NCBI RefSeq assembly: GCF_000498495.1
Contig: NZ_AVCS01000013.1
Span: 186,001-250,000, forward strand
Length of the DNA: 64,000 bases
Reading direction: 5' to 3'
Source of the DNA: Flavobacterium enshiense DK69
GTDB lineage: Bacteria; Bacteroidota; Bacteroidia; Flavobacteriales; Flavobacteriaceae
Both the position numbers and the translations under genes were made by a program. The notes under the pieces were generated by a model. It searched no databases and was not told where the DNA came from. It was given only the letters and a program-made list of their open reading frames with translations. How positions within the stretch are numbered: the stretch's first letter is position 1; each line of letters opens with the position of its first letter. Positions 46,311 through 55,791 of the stretch are shown here, piece by piece.

Positions 46311-46391
46311 TATAAGAAATTAATAGACTATCTATAGTATTATAAAAAAGTAAATTCATCATCAATCATCAATCAAAAACGAACAATTATC

Positions 46392-46844
46392 ATGACAACC
46401 GTAACCGAAAAAAACACAGCAACCTTGGTACACTTAAGTACGCTGACACAGTATTTTATTCCGCTTGGAAATTACTTCTTCCCTATTATAATCTGGGCTT
46501 TCAGAAAAGACAAATCGGAATTTGTGGATTACAACGGAAAACAGACCTTAAACTTCCAACTGAGCATGTTATTGTACTCCTTATTATTAGCAGTAGTAGC
46601 AATCCCAAGTTTTTTATTTGCCTTATTTAACACTATTACATTCGATCAATTGGAAGCAGGAAATTTTGAATTCGAGCAACTGTTTTCAGGAAACGACTCT
46701 GGATTACTTACAGTAGCCGCAACGGCACTGGTTGTGTTCTGTACACTAAAAGTAGTAGAGTTCTTCCTTATTATATATGCCGCAGTAAAAGCCAGTAACG
46801 GAGAAAATTATCGTTATCCGATGAGTATCTCCTTCTTAAGATAA
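46392..46844 (+). CDS. DUF4870 membrane protein
   Basis: 150 residues. Three hydrophobic segments at about 17-33 (YFIPLGNYFFPIIIWAF), 58-80 and 115-140, with the DUF4870 marker KDKSEFVDYNGKQTLNFQLSM between the first two. Members are inner-membrane proteins of unknown function often encoded beside PspC or PadR genes. First gene of an operon DUF4870-PadR-PspC-M23-DUF2807, driven from the promoter at 46270-46310. Confidence 0.88.
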   Translation: MTTVTEKNTATLVHLSTLTQYFIPLGNYFFPIIIWAFRKDKSEFVDYNGKQTLNFQLSMLLYSLLLAVVAIPSFLFALFNTITFDQLEAGNFEFEQLFSGNDSGLLTVAATALVVFCTLKVVEFFLIIYAAVKASNGENYRYPMSISFLR

Positions 46845-46951
46845 ATCATCACCCGAGGCGCAACCGAATTGTTTGGAGCGAAGCGGAAAAAATCATCATC
46901 AATCATCATCAATCAAAAAATGAACAGTTTAATCACAAAAAAAGAAATTCT

Positions 46952-47281
46952 ATGAACATTGAAAACACCAAAGCTCAGATGCGCAAAGGGGTTTTAGAGT
47001 TCTGCATCCTATCGGTCCTAAAAGAAAAAGATGCCTACACCTCCGAAATCTTAGACACACTGAAAAACGCAAAGCTGTTAGTAGTTGAAGGAACCGTATA
47101 TCCGCTGCTTACACGATTAAAAAACGACGGCTTACTGAGCTATCGTTGGGAAGAATCCACTTCGGGGCCTCCCAGAAAATATTACGGTTTAACCGATGAA
47201 GGAAAAGATTTTTTAAAAGAATTAAGCGGAACCTGGACTGAATTAGCGGGCGCCGTTAACACAATAACCAGCCAAAACTAA
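46952..47281 (+). CDS. PadR-family transcriptional regulator
   Basis: 109 residues. Winged-helix repressor: AQMRKGVLEFCILSVLKEKDAYTSEILDTL, VEGTVYPLLTRLKNDGLLSYRWEES, GPPRKYYGLTDEGKDFL. Short version without the extended C-terminal dimerisation helix, as is usual for the subfamily-2 type. Second gene of the operon; probably represses its own operon and the upstream secreted-protein gene through the 19-bp palindromes at 45676 and 46270 (inference). The PspC gene follows after five bases. Confidence 0.93.
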   Translation: MNIENTKAQMRKGVLEFCILSVLKEKDAYTSEILDTLKNAKLLVVEGTVYPLLTRLKNDGLLSYRWEESTSGPPRKYYGLTDEGKDFLKELSGTWTELAGAVNTITSQN

Positions 47282-47286
47282 GAGTC

Positions 47287-49014
47287 ATGAACAAAACAGT
47301 AAGTATAAATTTAGGAGGTTTTTCTTTTCATATTGATGAAGACGCCTATCAAAAATTAAGTCGCTACTTTGATGCTATAAAACGCTCCCTGTCCCCTGAC
47401 GGAAGAGACGAGATCATGAACGACATCGAAAGCAGGATTGCTGAATTGTTATCCGAAAAGCTTTCAAATGACAAACAGGTTGTATCGTTAACCGAAATCG
47501 ATCAGGTTATAGCTGTAATGGGACAACCGGAAGATTACCGTATTGAAGACGAAACTACGCAAACTACATACGCTTATACTGCTCCTGGCCGTTCTAAAAA
47601 ATTATACCGTGACAAGGAAAAAGGAATGCTGGGTGGGGTATTGGCCGGTATGGGTCACTATTTCGGAGTAGATCCGCTTTGGTTGCGCATCATTATGGTT
47701 CTCTTGCTTTTCACTTGGGGAATTGGAATTATCCCATACCTACTCTTCTGGATTTTAGTACCTGAAGCTAAAACAACAGCCGAAAAACTGGAAATGACCG
47801 GACAGCCAATAACCATTTCTAATATCGAGAAAAAAGTAAAGGAAGGGTTTGGCGAAATCTCTGATACCATCAGCAATATCGACCATAAAAAAATTGCCGA
47901 CGGAGCAAGAGACGGAGCCTCTAAAGTAGCCACATCAATAGAAGATGTTTTCATGACTATCTTTAAAGTGATCGCAAAACTAATCGGTGCATTTATCTTA
48001 ATCGTATCCGGATGTGCGTTAATCGGAATTATCATTGCCTCTGTAGTTATGATATTCTCCTCTTCTCTACCGAACAATGCGGTTCTTGAACACATCGATA
48101 CGCCGTTAGGTATCGAAACACCGTACTGGATCCAAGGCTTGTTATTATTATCAGTAGTTGGTATTCCGCTTTTCTTCCTTATTATTTTAGGATTGAAATT
48201 ATTAATCAACAACTTAAAATCAATAGGAAGCATCACTAAATACAGTTTATTAGCTATCTGGTTAATCGCAACAGGATTCTTAATCACAATCGGAATCAGA
48301 GAAGCTGGCCAGCAGGCTTTTGACGGAAAAGTGGTTCAGAAAGCCGACATTCAGGTTGCCAATACAGATACATTAAAAGTACGTTTTGTCAACAACGATT
48401 TCTTTTCAAAAAATGTTGACGACAAATATGATTTAAAAATCGAACAGGATTCTGCCGGAAATGAAATGATTTACTCGAACAATGTAAGCCTTCACCTGAA
48501 AAAAACGGACAAAACCTTCCCTTACATTCAGGTTGAAAAAATTGCAAGCGGGAAATCATTCGCGGAAGCCAACAAAAGAGCAGAAAAAATCAAATACAAT
48601 TTCAAAATCGTTGGAAATCAGTTAATTTTAGATAATTATTTACTGTCGGATATAAAAAATAAAAAAAGAGATCAAAAAGTTGAAGTATATTTATACTTGC
48701 CGAACGGTATCGTTTATGCGCCTGAAGAAAGCGTTTCAAAATATTTAGATGGAGATAATGCTGATTTTGATTACTACTACGGACCTGAAGGCTACAATTA
48801 TAAAGTAACAGACGGCGAATTAAAATGCTTGAACTGTCCGGAAGATGAAGACGTAGATTCAGAAGATGAAGTACTGAATATATCCGAAAAAGATCAGGAC
48901 ACCATTAAAACAGTTAGCATTAAAGTTGGCGGCAAGGAAATAATACGAACTGAAACTAAAAAATCCGGTGACTTAACAGTAGATGAAAGCGGAGTGGTTG
49001 TGAAGAAAAAATAA
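47287..49014 (+). CDS. PspC-domain envelope stress protein
   Basis: 575 residues. N-terminal cytoplasmic part (about 1-95) with LSRYFDAIKRSLSPDGRDEIMNDIESRIAELL; PspC domain about 103-160 (RDKEKGMLGGVLAGMGHYFGVDPLWLRI, then a hydrophobic helix); further helices at about 228-262, 278-305 and 318-340; and an extracytoplasmic beta-rich C-terminal domain (about 355-575) with acidic tail and CLNCPEDED. PspC proteins belong to the phage-shock response to membrane damage. The beta-rich part resembles ToastRack-type domains seen with PspC and DUF2807 proteins. The downstream M23 gene starts 7 nt later. Confidence 0.9.
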   Translation: MNKTVSINLGGFSFHIDEDAYQKLSRYFDAIKRSLSPDGRDEIMNDIESRIAELLSEKLSNDKQVVSLTEIDQVIAVMGQPEDYRIEDETTQTTYAYTAPGRSKKLYRDKEKGMLGGVLAGMGHYFGVDPLWLRIIMVLLLFTWGIGIIPYLLFWILVPEAKTTAEKLEMTGQPITISNIEKKVKEGFGEISDTISNIDHKKIADGARDGASKVATSIEDVFMTIFKVIAKLIGAFILIVSGCALIGIIIASVVMIFSSSLPNNAVLEHIDTPLGIETPYWIQGLLLLSVVGIPLFFLIILGLKLLINNLKSIGSITKYSLLAIWLIATGFLITIGIREAGQQAFDGKVVQKADIQVANTDTLKVRFVNNDFFSKNVDDKYDLKIEQDSAGNEMIYSNNVSLHLKKTDKTFPYIQVEKIASGKSFAEANKRAEKIKYNFKIVGNQLILDNYLLSDIKNKKRDQKVEVYLYLPNGIVYAPEESVSKYLDGDNADFDYYYGPEGYNYKVTDGELKCLNCPEDEDVDSEDEVLNISEKDQDTIKTVSIKVGGKEIIRTETKKSGDLTVDESGVVVKKK

Positions 49015-49021
49015 CTGAAAA

Positions 49022-50089
49022 ATGAAACCATCATCAATCAAGCATTTTTTAGCTATCATATTTGGAATCACAACTTGTTTTTCGAATGCACAGAATATTA
49101 AAATTGAACATAAACCTGAACATCCGATAATTGAAAAAACAGACGGCAAAAACGCTCTCAATTTCGATTTCATCATCAGCAACAGTTCAAAAGACACAAT
49201 GCAATTGACCAAACTGGAAGTTCGTCTTTTAGACAAAAACAACCAGTTGATCCAACAAAAGTTCTTAGACAATAACGGTACGGCTCCAAGCATAAACACC
49301 ATTCCCAATAAAACGTGGAATGGTGTTTCACAGAGCCTGATATTCAATCCTTTTCACGAAGTTAATCCGCTGACACAAAAACTGGAATACACTTTCACTT
49401 TCAACAATTCTATTGAAATCAAAGAAACTGTGGTTCCGACAGATTATCAGCAACCGGTTGATTTCATCCTGCCATTAAAATCAAAATTACTGGTTTATGA
49501 CGGACATGATTTCAATTCGCACCACAGACGATTTGATTATGAATTCAGCTTCATTAAGGAATTAGGCTTTAATGGAAATTTCATGCGCTATGCCTATGAC
49601 TTTGTGGTTTTAAATTCCGATGGAAAACAATACAATGGAAAAGGAGAAAATAATGCTGACTGGTACGGATTCGGAAATGATGTACTCGCGGTTGCCGATG
49701 GCGAAATCATAGCATTGGAAAACAATCAGAAAGACGACAAAACTTTCGATGTTCCAAGTTTAAAAACCAATCCGCTGGCACTTTACGGAAACTATGTCGT
49801 AATCAAACATGGTGAAAACGTGTACAGCATGTACGGTCATCTGAAACATCAGAGTTCTGCCGGGCTGAAAGTCGGAAGCAAAATTAAGAAAGGACAAAAA
49901 ATCGGAAAGATAGGAACTTCAGGAAGTTCATTTTTTCCGCATTTGCACTTTGAAATGAGAAATAATATCAATCATGATTCCGAAGGACTTCCTTCCTACT
50001 TCAATGATTATTCCGTTTTTCTTGGTTCAGCCAAAAAAGACATTAAAAAAGGATCGGTTAATACCGGGGATATAATTCAAAGTAAATAA
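49022..50089 (+). CDS. M23-family metallopeptidase (LytM-like)
   Basis: 355 residues. Signal peptide MKPSSIKHFLAIIFGITTCFSNAQ; an immunoglobulin-like N-terminal domain to about residue 150; then the peptidase with first zinc-ligand region (YDGHDFNSHHRRFDYEF, YAYDFVV), GNYVVIKHGENVYSMYGHL and HLHFE (307-311). The residues needed for zinc binding and catalysis are present, so it may cut peptidoglycan cross-links; many members need an activator. Fourth gene of the PadR-PspC operon, linking the stress response to cell-wall remodelling. Confidence 0.88.
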   Translation: MKPSSIKHFLAIIFGITTCFSNAQNIKIEHKPEHPIIEKTDGKNALNFDFIISNSSKDTMQLTKLEVRLLDKNNQLIQQKFLDNNGTAPSINTIPNKTWNGVSQSLIFNPFHEVNPLTQKLEYTFTFNNSIEIKETVVPTDYQQPVDFILPLKSKLLVYDGHDFNSHHRRFDYEFSFIKELGFNGNFMRYAYDFVVLNSDGKQYNGKGENNADWYGFGNDVLAVADGEIIALENNQKDDKTFDVPSLKTNPLALYGNYVVIKHGENVYSMYGHLKHQSSAGLKVGSKIKKGQKIGKIGTSGSSFFPHLHFEMRNNINHDSEGLPSYFNDYSVFLGSAKKDIKKGSVNTGDIIQSK

Positions 50090-50112
50090 ATCATCACCCG
50101 ATAGCTATTGGG
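50088..50112 (+). repeat. Short palindromic repeat in operon spacer
   Basis: AAATCATCACCCGA is shared with 46843-46856 in the DUF4870-PadR spacer. It runs into an imperfect palindrome CCCGATAGCTATTGGG at 50097-50112. Confidence 0.5.
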
Positions 50113-50129
50113 AAAAAAAACGAACAGTT

Positions 50130-50870
50130 ATGACAAAATTAGTTTTTCACATTACAAAAATAGTTATAGCAACAGTGCTTGCCGTACTATTTGGTTCCTG
50201 CCATTCAAATATTGGTTTGGGAAACAATATAACCGGTAGCGGAAATGTTACCAAGGAAGTTCGAAACCTCAGCGGTTTTAACAAGGTTACCGTATCCGAT
50301 GGCCTGGACTGCGAAATTCAACAATCAGATAAATTCGCAGTCATTGTAGAAGCCGATGACAACTTACATGAAGGGATTACGACAACGGTTGAAAACGGTG
50401 TTTTGAAAATCGATTCGGAATACAACCGTTACAAAAACGTAAATTCAAAAAAAATCATTGTTCAGATGCCGGTTATTGTAAGTCTGGAAAGTAACGGAGG
50501 TTCCACTTTAAAATCACTGAACACTTTAAAAGGAGATGCTATCAAAATAAAAAGCAGCAGCGGCAGTGAAATAAACGTTGATATCGAATCCGACACCATT
50601 ACCTGCGAATCAACAAGCGGCAGTGAATTAAACCTAAAAGGAAAAGCGTTAAAAGCCTACGCTCATTCATCCAGTGGAAGTTCCATTAAAGCAGGAAATC
50701 TGATGGCTAACGAAATTGATGCACAATCCACCAGTGGAAGTTCAATAACAGTGGCTCCTATAGTTTTATTGGATGCAAAAGCTTCCAGCGGCAGTTCCAT
50801 TAACTATACAAAAGTACCTCAGCAACTTCGAAAAGAAAGCACTTCAGGAGGAAGTGTCAGTGAAAAATAA
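50130..50870 (+). CDS. DUF2807 (GIN-domain) putative adhesin
   Basis: 246 residues. Lipoprotein-type signal ending FGSC (about Cys25), then a DUF2807/ToastRack beta-solenoid: GSGNVTKEVRNLSGFNKVTVSDGLDCEI, VIVEADDNLHEGI and serially repeated turns of SSGSxI form (SSSGSEINVDI, STSGSELNLKG, SSSGSSIKAGN, STSGSSITVAP). The family is widespread in Bacteroidetes and is annotated as a putative auto-transporter adhesin, but its role is not firmly established. Last gene of the PadR-PspC operon, with a terminator at 50894. Confidence 0.9.
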   Translation: MTKLVFHITKIVIATVLAVLFGSCHSNIGLGNNITGSGNVTKEVRNLSGFNKVTVSDGLDCEIQQSDKFAVIVEADDNLHEGITTTVENGVLKIDSEYNRYKNVNSKKIIVQMPVIVSLESNGGSTLKSLNTLKGDAIKIKSSSGSEINVDIESDTITCESTSGSELNLKGKALKAYAHSSSGSSIKAGNLMANEIDAQSTSGSSITVAPIVLLDAKASSGSSINYTKVPQQLRKESTSGGSVSEK

Positions 50871-50893
50871 AAGAATAGAATGATAAAATAAAA

Positions 50894-50925
50894 AAAAAGA
50901 GGCTGATAATAAAGCCTCTTTTTTT
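50894..50925 (+). terminator. Terminator of PadR-PspC operon
   Basis: AAAAAGAGGCT / AGCCTCTTTTT arms with an 8-nt loop and T-run, 24 nt after the DUF2807 stop. Confidence 0.92.
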
Positions 50926-51000
50926 AGCAGAACGAAAAAAAACTTACGAAATAACCTACTTTTACAATCAAAATCAAAATCAAAAAAAAAAAATAAAAAA

Positions 51001-52401
51001 ATGAAAAAAACATTAATTGTACTAATCACAATCCTAACTTCCATAAATACGTTTAGCCAGGAAATTACCGGGCCATGGCATGGAGCACTAGAAATTCCGG
51101 GCATGCAGTTGCGAATTTCATTTAATATAACAAAAACGGAAAACGGTTATTCCGCCACGATGGACAGCCCAGATCAAAACAGTAAAGGAATGCCAATGAG
51201 TGCTGCTACTTTTGAAAATTCAGTTTTAAAAGTGGTGCTTGCTTCACACAAAATCGAATACACGGGAACACTTAAAAAAAATAACACTATCTCAGGAATA
51301 TTCAAACAAGGTCCGAATTCGTTGCCGTTAAACTTATCGCGGAATGAAATTGAAAAAAAAGCCGCGGTTAGGCCTCAGGAACCAAAAACTCCTTATCCTT
51401 ACTATTCAGAAGAGGTCACTTTTGTAAACGAAAAAGAAAATATTCAGTTTTCTGGTACGTTAACATTGCCAAAAAAAGAAGGGCGTTTTCCGGTAGCCAT
51501 ACTAATCAGTGGCAGCGGTCCGCAAAATCGAAACGAAGAATTAGCCGGGCACAAACCTTTCCTTGTTTTATCTGACTATTTAACAAAAAACGGAATTGCA
51601 GTTTTACGTTATGACGACAGAGGTTCCCACGGATCAAAAGGCGATTTCAAAACGGCCACTACCCTAGATTTTGCTTCCGATGTAAAAGCAGCCGTTGCCT
51701 ATTTACAAACAAGAAAAGAAATCAATAAAAAGAAAATCGGTTTAATTGGTCATAGTGAAGGCGGAATCATAGCACCCATGGTGGCAGCAAATTCAAAAGA
51801 AATAAATTATATAGTACTTCTGGCAGGAACCGGAATTCCGGGAGATGAACTTCTTTTACTACAGGAAGAACTGATAAGCAGAAATGCGGGAAGTCCTGAA
51901 GAATCCATCGCGCAAGATTTGAAAATTAGCAAAGGAGCCTATGAAATCATAAAACAAGCAGCCGCAACTGAAAGTTTAAAATCGGATTTAGCCAATTACT
52001 ATAAAACAGCTTTACAAGTAATTACCGTTTCCGACAAACCGGAAAGCATGTCAACTGAGGAATACACTCAACTATTGGTTGAAGGAATTTCAACTCCATG
52101 GATGCAGTATTTTATAAAATACAACCCCTCACTAATACTGCCAAAGGTTAAATGTCCTGTTCTTGTACTCAATGGTGAAAAAGATATTCAGGTACCGGCA
52201 AAAGTAAATTTAGCAGCCATTAAATCTGCTTTGGAAAAAGGTGGTAATAAAAAAGTTACCACGATTGAATTTCCGAAACTAAATCATTTGTTTCAGGAAT
52301 GCAAAACCTGTTCCATTCAGGAATATACAGAAATTGAACAAACGATTTCGCCTTTGGTTTTAGAAGAAATGTCCAAATGGATTGCTGCTCAGGTAAAATA
52401 A
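51001..52401 (+). CDS. Secreted alpha/beta hydrolase
   Basis: 466 residues. Signal peptide MKKTLIVLITILTSINTFSQ; a beta-barrel-like N-terminal domain to about 110 (ITGPWHGALEIPGMQLRISFNI, a DUF3887/lipocalin-like region); then an alpha/beta hydrolase of the dienelactone/acyl-peptidase type. Catalytic Ser252 in GHSEGG, acid Asp395 in NGEKDIQVP, and His429 in KLNHLFQ. Acts in the periplasm or outside; substrate unknown, possibly peptide or ester bonds. Preceded by an A-rich leader; expressed as a single gene. Confidence 0.9.
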   Translation: MKKTLIVLITILTSINTFSQEITGPWHGALEIPGMQLRISFNITKTENGYSATMDSPDQNSKGMPMSAATFENSVLKVVLASHKIEYTGTLKKNNTISGIFKQGPNSLPLNLSRNEIEKKAAVRPQEPKTPYPYYSEEVTFVNEKENIQFSGTLTLPKKEGRFPVAILISGSGPQNRNEELAGHKPFLVLSDYLTKNGIAVLRYDDRGSHGSKGDFKTATTLDFASDVKAAVAYLQTRKEINKKKIGLIGHSEGGIIAPMVAANSKEINYIVLLAGTGIPGDELLLLQEELISRNAGSPEESIAQDLKISKGAYEIIKQAAATESLKSDLANYYKTALQVITVSDKPESMSTEEYTQLLVEGISTPWMQYFIKYNPSLILPKVKCPVLVLNGEKDIQVPAKVNLAAIKSALEKGGNKKVTTIEFPKLNHLFQECKTCSIQEYTEIEQTISPLVLEEMSKWIAAQVK

Positions 52402-52559
52402 TTAATGAAAAGAAAAAAGCGGATACCACAACAAATAAGCTTTAAGAAGAATAAAAAATTTTAAGGTAACGCTTTTAAAAAAATCCTTAATTATTAAAGA
52501 ATTTACTTAAATTTAAAATTACAACCAGAAATAAACTCTGAAAAAAAACATAAACACCT

Positions 52560-54803
52560 ATGAAAAAAAATGTATTAAAAGCATTTTCGATAAGCTTCCT
52601 TTTTTTAGGATGTTTTGTTGCAAACGCACAGGATACCAAAACTTCAAAATACAATTACAACGAAGCTTTCGGCAATAATTTTTACACAAAAAACGGAACA
52701 GATACGCGCTCTGCAAGCGGTCAGCCCGGAGCAAAATACTGGCAAAACAGAGCAGATTACAACTTAACAGCAACCCTAAATGAACAGACAAGCGAAATCA
52801 CCGGTTCGGAAATTTTGACTTACACCAACAACAGTCCGGACAAAATGGGCTTTTTATGGATGCATCTGGACCAGAATCTGTTTAAAAAAGATTCCCGTGG
52901 AAATGCCGTCATCCCGGTTAAAGGAAGCAGAAACGGAGCCAGAGGCCAGGTTTTCGACGGAGGCCATAAAATAAAATCCGTTTCGGTAGTCAGCATCCAA
53001 AACGGAAAAACGGTTGAAAAAGAAGTTAAGTACAGCATTACGGATACCCGAATGCAGGTTATTCTTCCTCACGAACTAAACGCCAATGGAGGAAGTGTAA
53101 AAATTAAAATTGATTTCTCTTTCATCTCCCCTATCGAAGGTTCAGACCGAATGGGAGTTTTAGATACCAAAAACGGAAAAATATTCGCCATGGCGCAGTG
53201 GTATCCGAGAATGTGTGTTTATGATGATGTTCGCGGCTGGGATACACATCCGTATTTAGGTGCTGGAGAGTTCTATTTGGAGTATGGTGATTTTGATGTT
53301 GCCATCACAGCTCCGGCGAACCATATTGTAGTTTCTTCAGGTGAATTGCAAAACCCGAAAGAAGTATATACTGCAGAACAACTAAAACGCTGGGATCAAG
53401 CCAAACAAAGCGAGAAAACGGTAATCATCCGTTCTGAAGAAGAAGTTACCAATCCGTCTTCACGCCCTTCAGGAAAGTCGACTTTAACCTGGAAATTTAA
53501 AATGAAAAATTCCCGTGATGTATCATGGGCTTCATCTGCGGCTTTCATTATTGATGCGGCAAGAATCAATTTACCAAGCGGGAAAAAATCGTTAGCCATT
53601 GGTGCATACCCTGCAGAAAGCAATGGAAACCAAGCTTGGGGCAGAGCTACAGAATACACCAAAACTTCTATAGAAAATTACTCCAAAAGATGGTTCGAAT
53701 ATCCTTATCCGGCAGCAGTGAATGTGGCAGCAAATGTAGGCGGAATGGAATATCCTGGAATTGTGTTTTGTCATTACAAATCAAAAGGAGAAGACTTGTG
53801 GGGCGTAACCGATCATGAATTCGGACATTGCTGGTTCCCAATGATTGTAGGTTCTAACGAACGTTTATTTGCCTGGATGGATGAAGGTTTCAACACGTTC
53901 ATTAACGGAATCAGTTCACAGGATTTCAACAACGGGGAATACAAACAGGAAAAAGAAAACATGCACCATGGAGCACATGAGTTAACAGACCCGGCCATCG
54001 AACCCATAATGAGTGCCCCGGATAATTTAAAAGAAGCTCGTTTAGGATTACTTGCCTATGAAAAACCGGGTGAAGGATTAAATATGCTGCGCGAAATGTT
54101 AGGCAAAGAACGATTTGACTATGCGTTCCGAACTTATGTTGAACGTTGGGCTTTCAAACACCCGATGCCGGATGACTTTTTCCGAACCATTGAAAATGTA
54201 GCCGGGGAAGATTTAAGCTGGTTCTGGAGAAGCTGGTTCATCAACAACTGGCAGCTTGATCAGGCCATCACAAAAGTAAAATACGTTAAAAATGACGCTA
54301 AGCAAGGCGCTTTGATCACCATTGCTAATCTTGAAAAAATGCCAATGCCGGTAACTATGGACATCAAAACGAAAAGCGGCGCCGTAACAAGAGTGAATTT
54401 ACCAGTTGATATTTGGCAACGAAATGTGGAGTGGACTTTCAAACACAATTCAACAGAAGAATTGGAAAGCATCACAATTGATCCTGAAAATAACATGCCG
54501 GACATCAATGAAGAAAACAACACATGGACCTTAGCCAAAAACGGTATTGAAAAACCAGCTGATCTAACTGCTTACACAGGGAATTTCTCGAGCAAGCAAA
54601 TCCCCATTAAAATCAAATTTACCCAAGAAGACGGTGATTTGATTATTAATTCAGAAGGACGGCCTTCAGCACCATTGGAAAACAAAGGAAAAGACAGATT
54701 CACATTTGAACAGGCTGGGGTTATAGTTCAGTTCAATGAAGCAAAATCAGGTTTCAATTTAAAAGTCGGAGAACAGAATTTCGATTTTACCCGTGATAAA
54801 TAA
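52560..54803 (+). CDS. Secreted M1-family metallopeptidase
   Basis: 747 residues. Signal peptide [25 protein letters not shown]1 aminopeptidase layout: an N-terminal saddle ([25 protein letters not shown]), substrate-binding GGMEYPG, zinc motif HEFGH (419-423) with third ligand Glu442 in WMDEGFNTF, and a C-terminal beta domain without the long helical bundle of larger M1 enzymes. Probably digests peptides outside the cell or in the periplasm for nutrition. Single gene, terminator at 54832. Confidence 0.95.
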   Translation: MKKNVLKAFSISFLFLGCFVANAQDTKTSKYNYNEAFGNNFYTKNGTDTRSASGQPGAKYWQNRADYNLTATLNEQTSEITGSEILTYTNNSPDKMGFLWMHLDQNLFKKDSRGNAVIPVKGSRNGARGQVFDGGHKIKSVSVVSIQNGKTVEKEVKYSITDTRMQVILPHELNANGGSVKIKIDFSFISPIEGSDRMGVLDTKNGKIFAMAQWYPRMCVYDDVRGWDTHPYLGAGEFYLEYGDFDVAITAPANHIVVSSGELQNPKEVYTAEQLKRWDQAKQSEKTVIIRSEEEVTNPSSRPSGKSTLTWKFKMKNSRDVSWASSAAFIIDAARINLPSGKKSLAIGAYPAESNGNQAWGRATEYTKTSIENYSKRWFEYPYPAAVNVAANVGGMEYPGIVFCHYKSKGEDLWGVTDHEFGHCWFPMIVGSNERLFAWMDEGFNTFINGISSQDFNNGEYKQEKENMHHGAHELTDPAIEPIMSAPDNLKEARLGLLAYEKPGEGLNMLREMLGKERFDYAFRTYVERWAFKHPMPDDFFRTIENVAGEDLSWFWRSWFINNWQLDQAITKVKYVKNDAKQGALITIANLEKMPMPVTMDIKTKSGAVTRVNLPVDIWQRNVEWTFKHNSTEELESITIDPENNMPDINEENNTWTLAKNGIEKPADLTAYTGNFSSKQIPIKIKFTQEDGDLIINSEGRPSAPLENKGKDRFTFEQAGVIVQFNEAKSGFNLKVGEQNFDFTRDK

Positions 54804-54831
54804 TCCGGTTTCTCTTTAGGAACAAAACAAT

Positions 54832-54862
54832 AAAAAACATCAGTAATCACTGATGTTTTTTT
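54832..54862 (+). terminator. Terminator of M1 peptidase gene
   Basis: AAAAACATCAGT / ACTGATGTTTTT with a 4-nt loop and extended T-run. Confidence 0.92.
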
Positions 54863-54888
54863 TATTTATTTTGTAAAAAAAACTTTAT

Positions 54889-55743
54889 ATGCAGAAAATC
54901 CTGTTTTTTCTGATTTCCGGCTTCTTTTCACAAGTCATGTTCTCACAGGAAAGCGTTTCGTTTTATTTTGAAAATAATAAAGCCGAATTAGAAAATGAAC
55001 AAATAAATAATTTGAATAACTGGATAAATTCAAATAAAAATTCTAAAATACTTTCTATTATTGGTTCAACGGATAAAAAAGGAACTACTCAATCAAATAA
55101 AATTTTATCTTTAAAAAGAGTAGATTTTTTGATAAAAGCTATTGATAATCAAATAAAATATAGAGAAGATTTTAAAACTATAGGTTTAGGTGAAAAAGAG
55201 TCAGAATTACTAGACAATGCATTTGACAGGAAAGTCACTATCTATTATATTAAAGAACACCAATTTGATTCAGAGGAATTTATCATTAATGATTTTACCG
55301 TTTCAAAAAAAATTGACACGTTGAAAATAACCAGTTTTGATGAATTAAAATTATCTAAAAAATTAAGCCTAAATAAAATTACAGAACTAACACCAAAGGC
55401 AACTTTGTTTTCCTTAGAGGGAATTGAATTTCAATTTGATTCAGATATTTTATTACCTAATGGAAAGCGTAATCTATTAAAATGGGTGTCTTTATTACAT
55501 GAAAAAACTAACATAAAAATTATTATTATCGGACATATATGCTGTGTTCCAAGAGATGATTTTAAATTGTCTTCAAGACGGGCAAAAGCTGTTAAAAATT
55601 ATTTGATTCAACAGGGAATTTCAGAAGAAAGACTACAATATATAGGTTACGGATCTTCTAAACCAAAATATAATATCCCGGAAAAAAATGGTTATCAGGC
55701 TTTAATGAACAGAAGAGTAGAAATTTTAATTATAGATAAATAA
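54889..55743 (+). CDS. Protein with two OmpA-like domains
   Basis: 284 residues. Signal peptide MQKILFFLISGFFSQVMFSQ, no lipobox and no beta-barrel. Residues about 22-125 form a degenerate OmpA-C domain (SFYFENNKAELENEQINNLNNWI ... LSLKRVDFLIKAI ... RKVTIYYI), and 175-284 a complete one (FQFDSDILLPNGKRNLLKW, DFKLSSRRAKAVKNYLIQQGISEERLQYIGYGSSKP, NRRVEILI). OmpA-C domains bind peptidoglycan non-covalently. The gene is strikingly AT-rich compared with its neighbours. It is preceded by a terminator and followed by its own promoter-proximal gap, so probably monocistronic. Confidence 0.88.
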   Translation: MQKILFFLISGFFSQVMFSQESVSFYFENNKAELENEQINNLNNWINSNKNSKILSIIGSTDKKGTTQSNKILSLKRVDFLIKAIDNQIKYREDFKTIGLGEKESELLDNAFDRKVTIYYIKEHQFDSEEFIINDFTVSKKIDTLKITSFDELKLSKKLSLNKITELTPKATLFSLEGIEFQFDSDILLPNGKRNLLKWVSLLHEKTNIKIIIIGHICCVPRDDFKLSSRRAKAVKNYLIQQGISEERLQYIGYGSSKPKYNIPEKNGYQALMNRRVEILIIDK

Positions 55744-55760
55744 TAGCATAGTTTTTATAT

Positions 55761-55768
55761 TATATTTG
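55761..55768 (+). promoter_or_regulatory. -7 box of second DUF2807 gene
   Basis: TATATTTG, matching TAnnTTTG. Transcription from here would start after the GTG at 55768, which therefore cannot be the start codon; ATG at 55792 is used. Confidence 0.55.
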
Positions 55769-55791
55769 TGAAAACCAAAGATTGTGACCTT

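Noticed and set aside
47658..48287. 209-codon frame antisense to the PspC gene
   Set aside because: The plus-strand protein is a clear PspC with helices; the antisense frame has no family features.
45676..50112. CRISPR-like array from the ATCATCAATC repeats in the leaders
   Set aside because: The repeats are short, irregular and few, with no unique spacers or cas genes.
55768..55791. GTG start for the second DUF2807 protein
   Set aside because: The G of this codon belongs to a TATATTTG promoter box, and the signal peptide starts at the ATG 55792.
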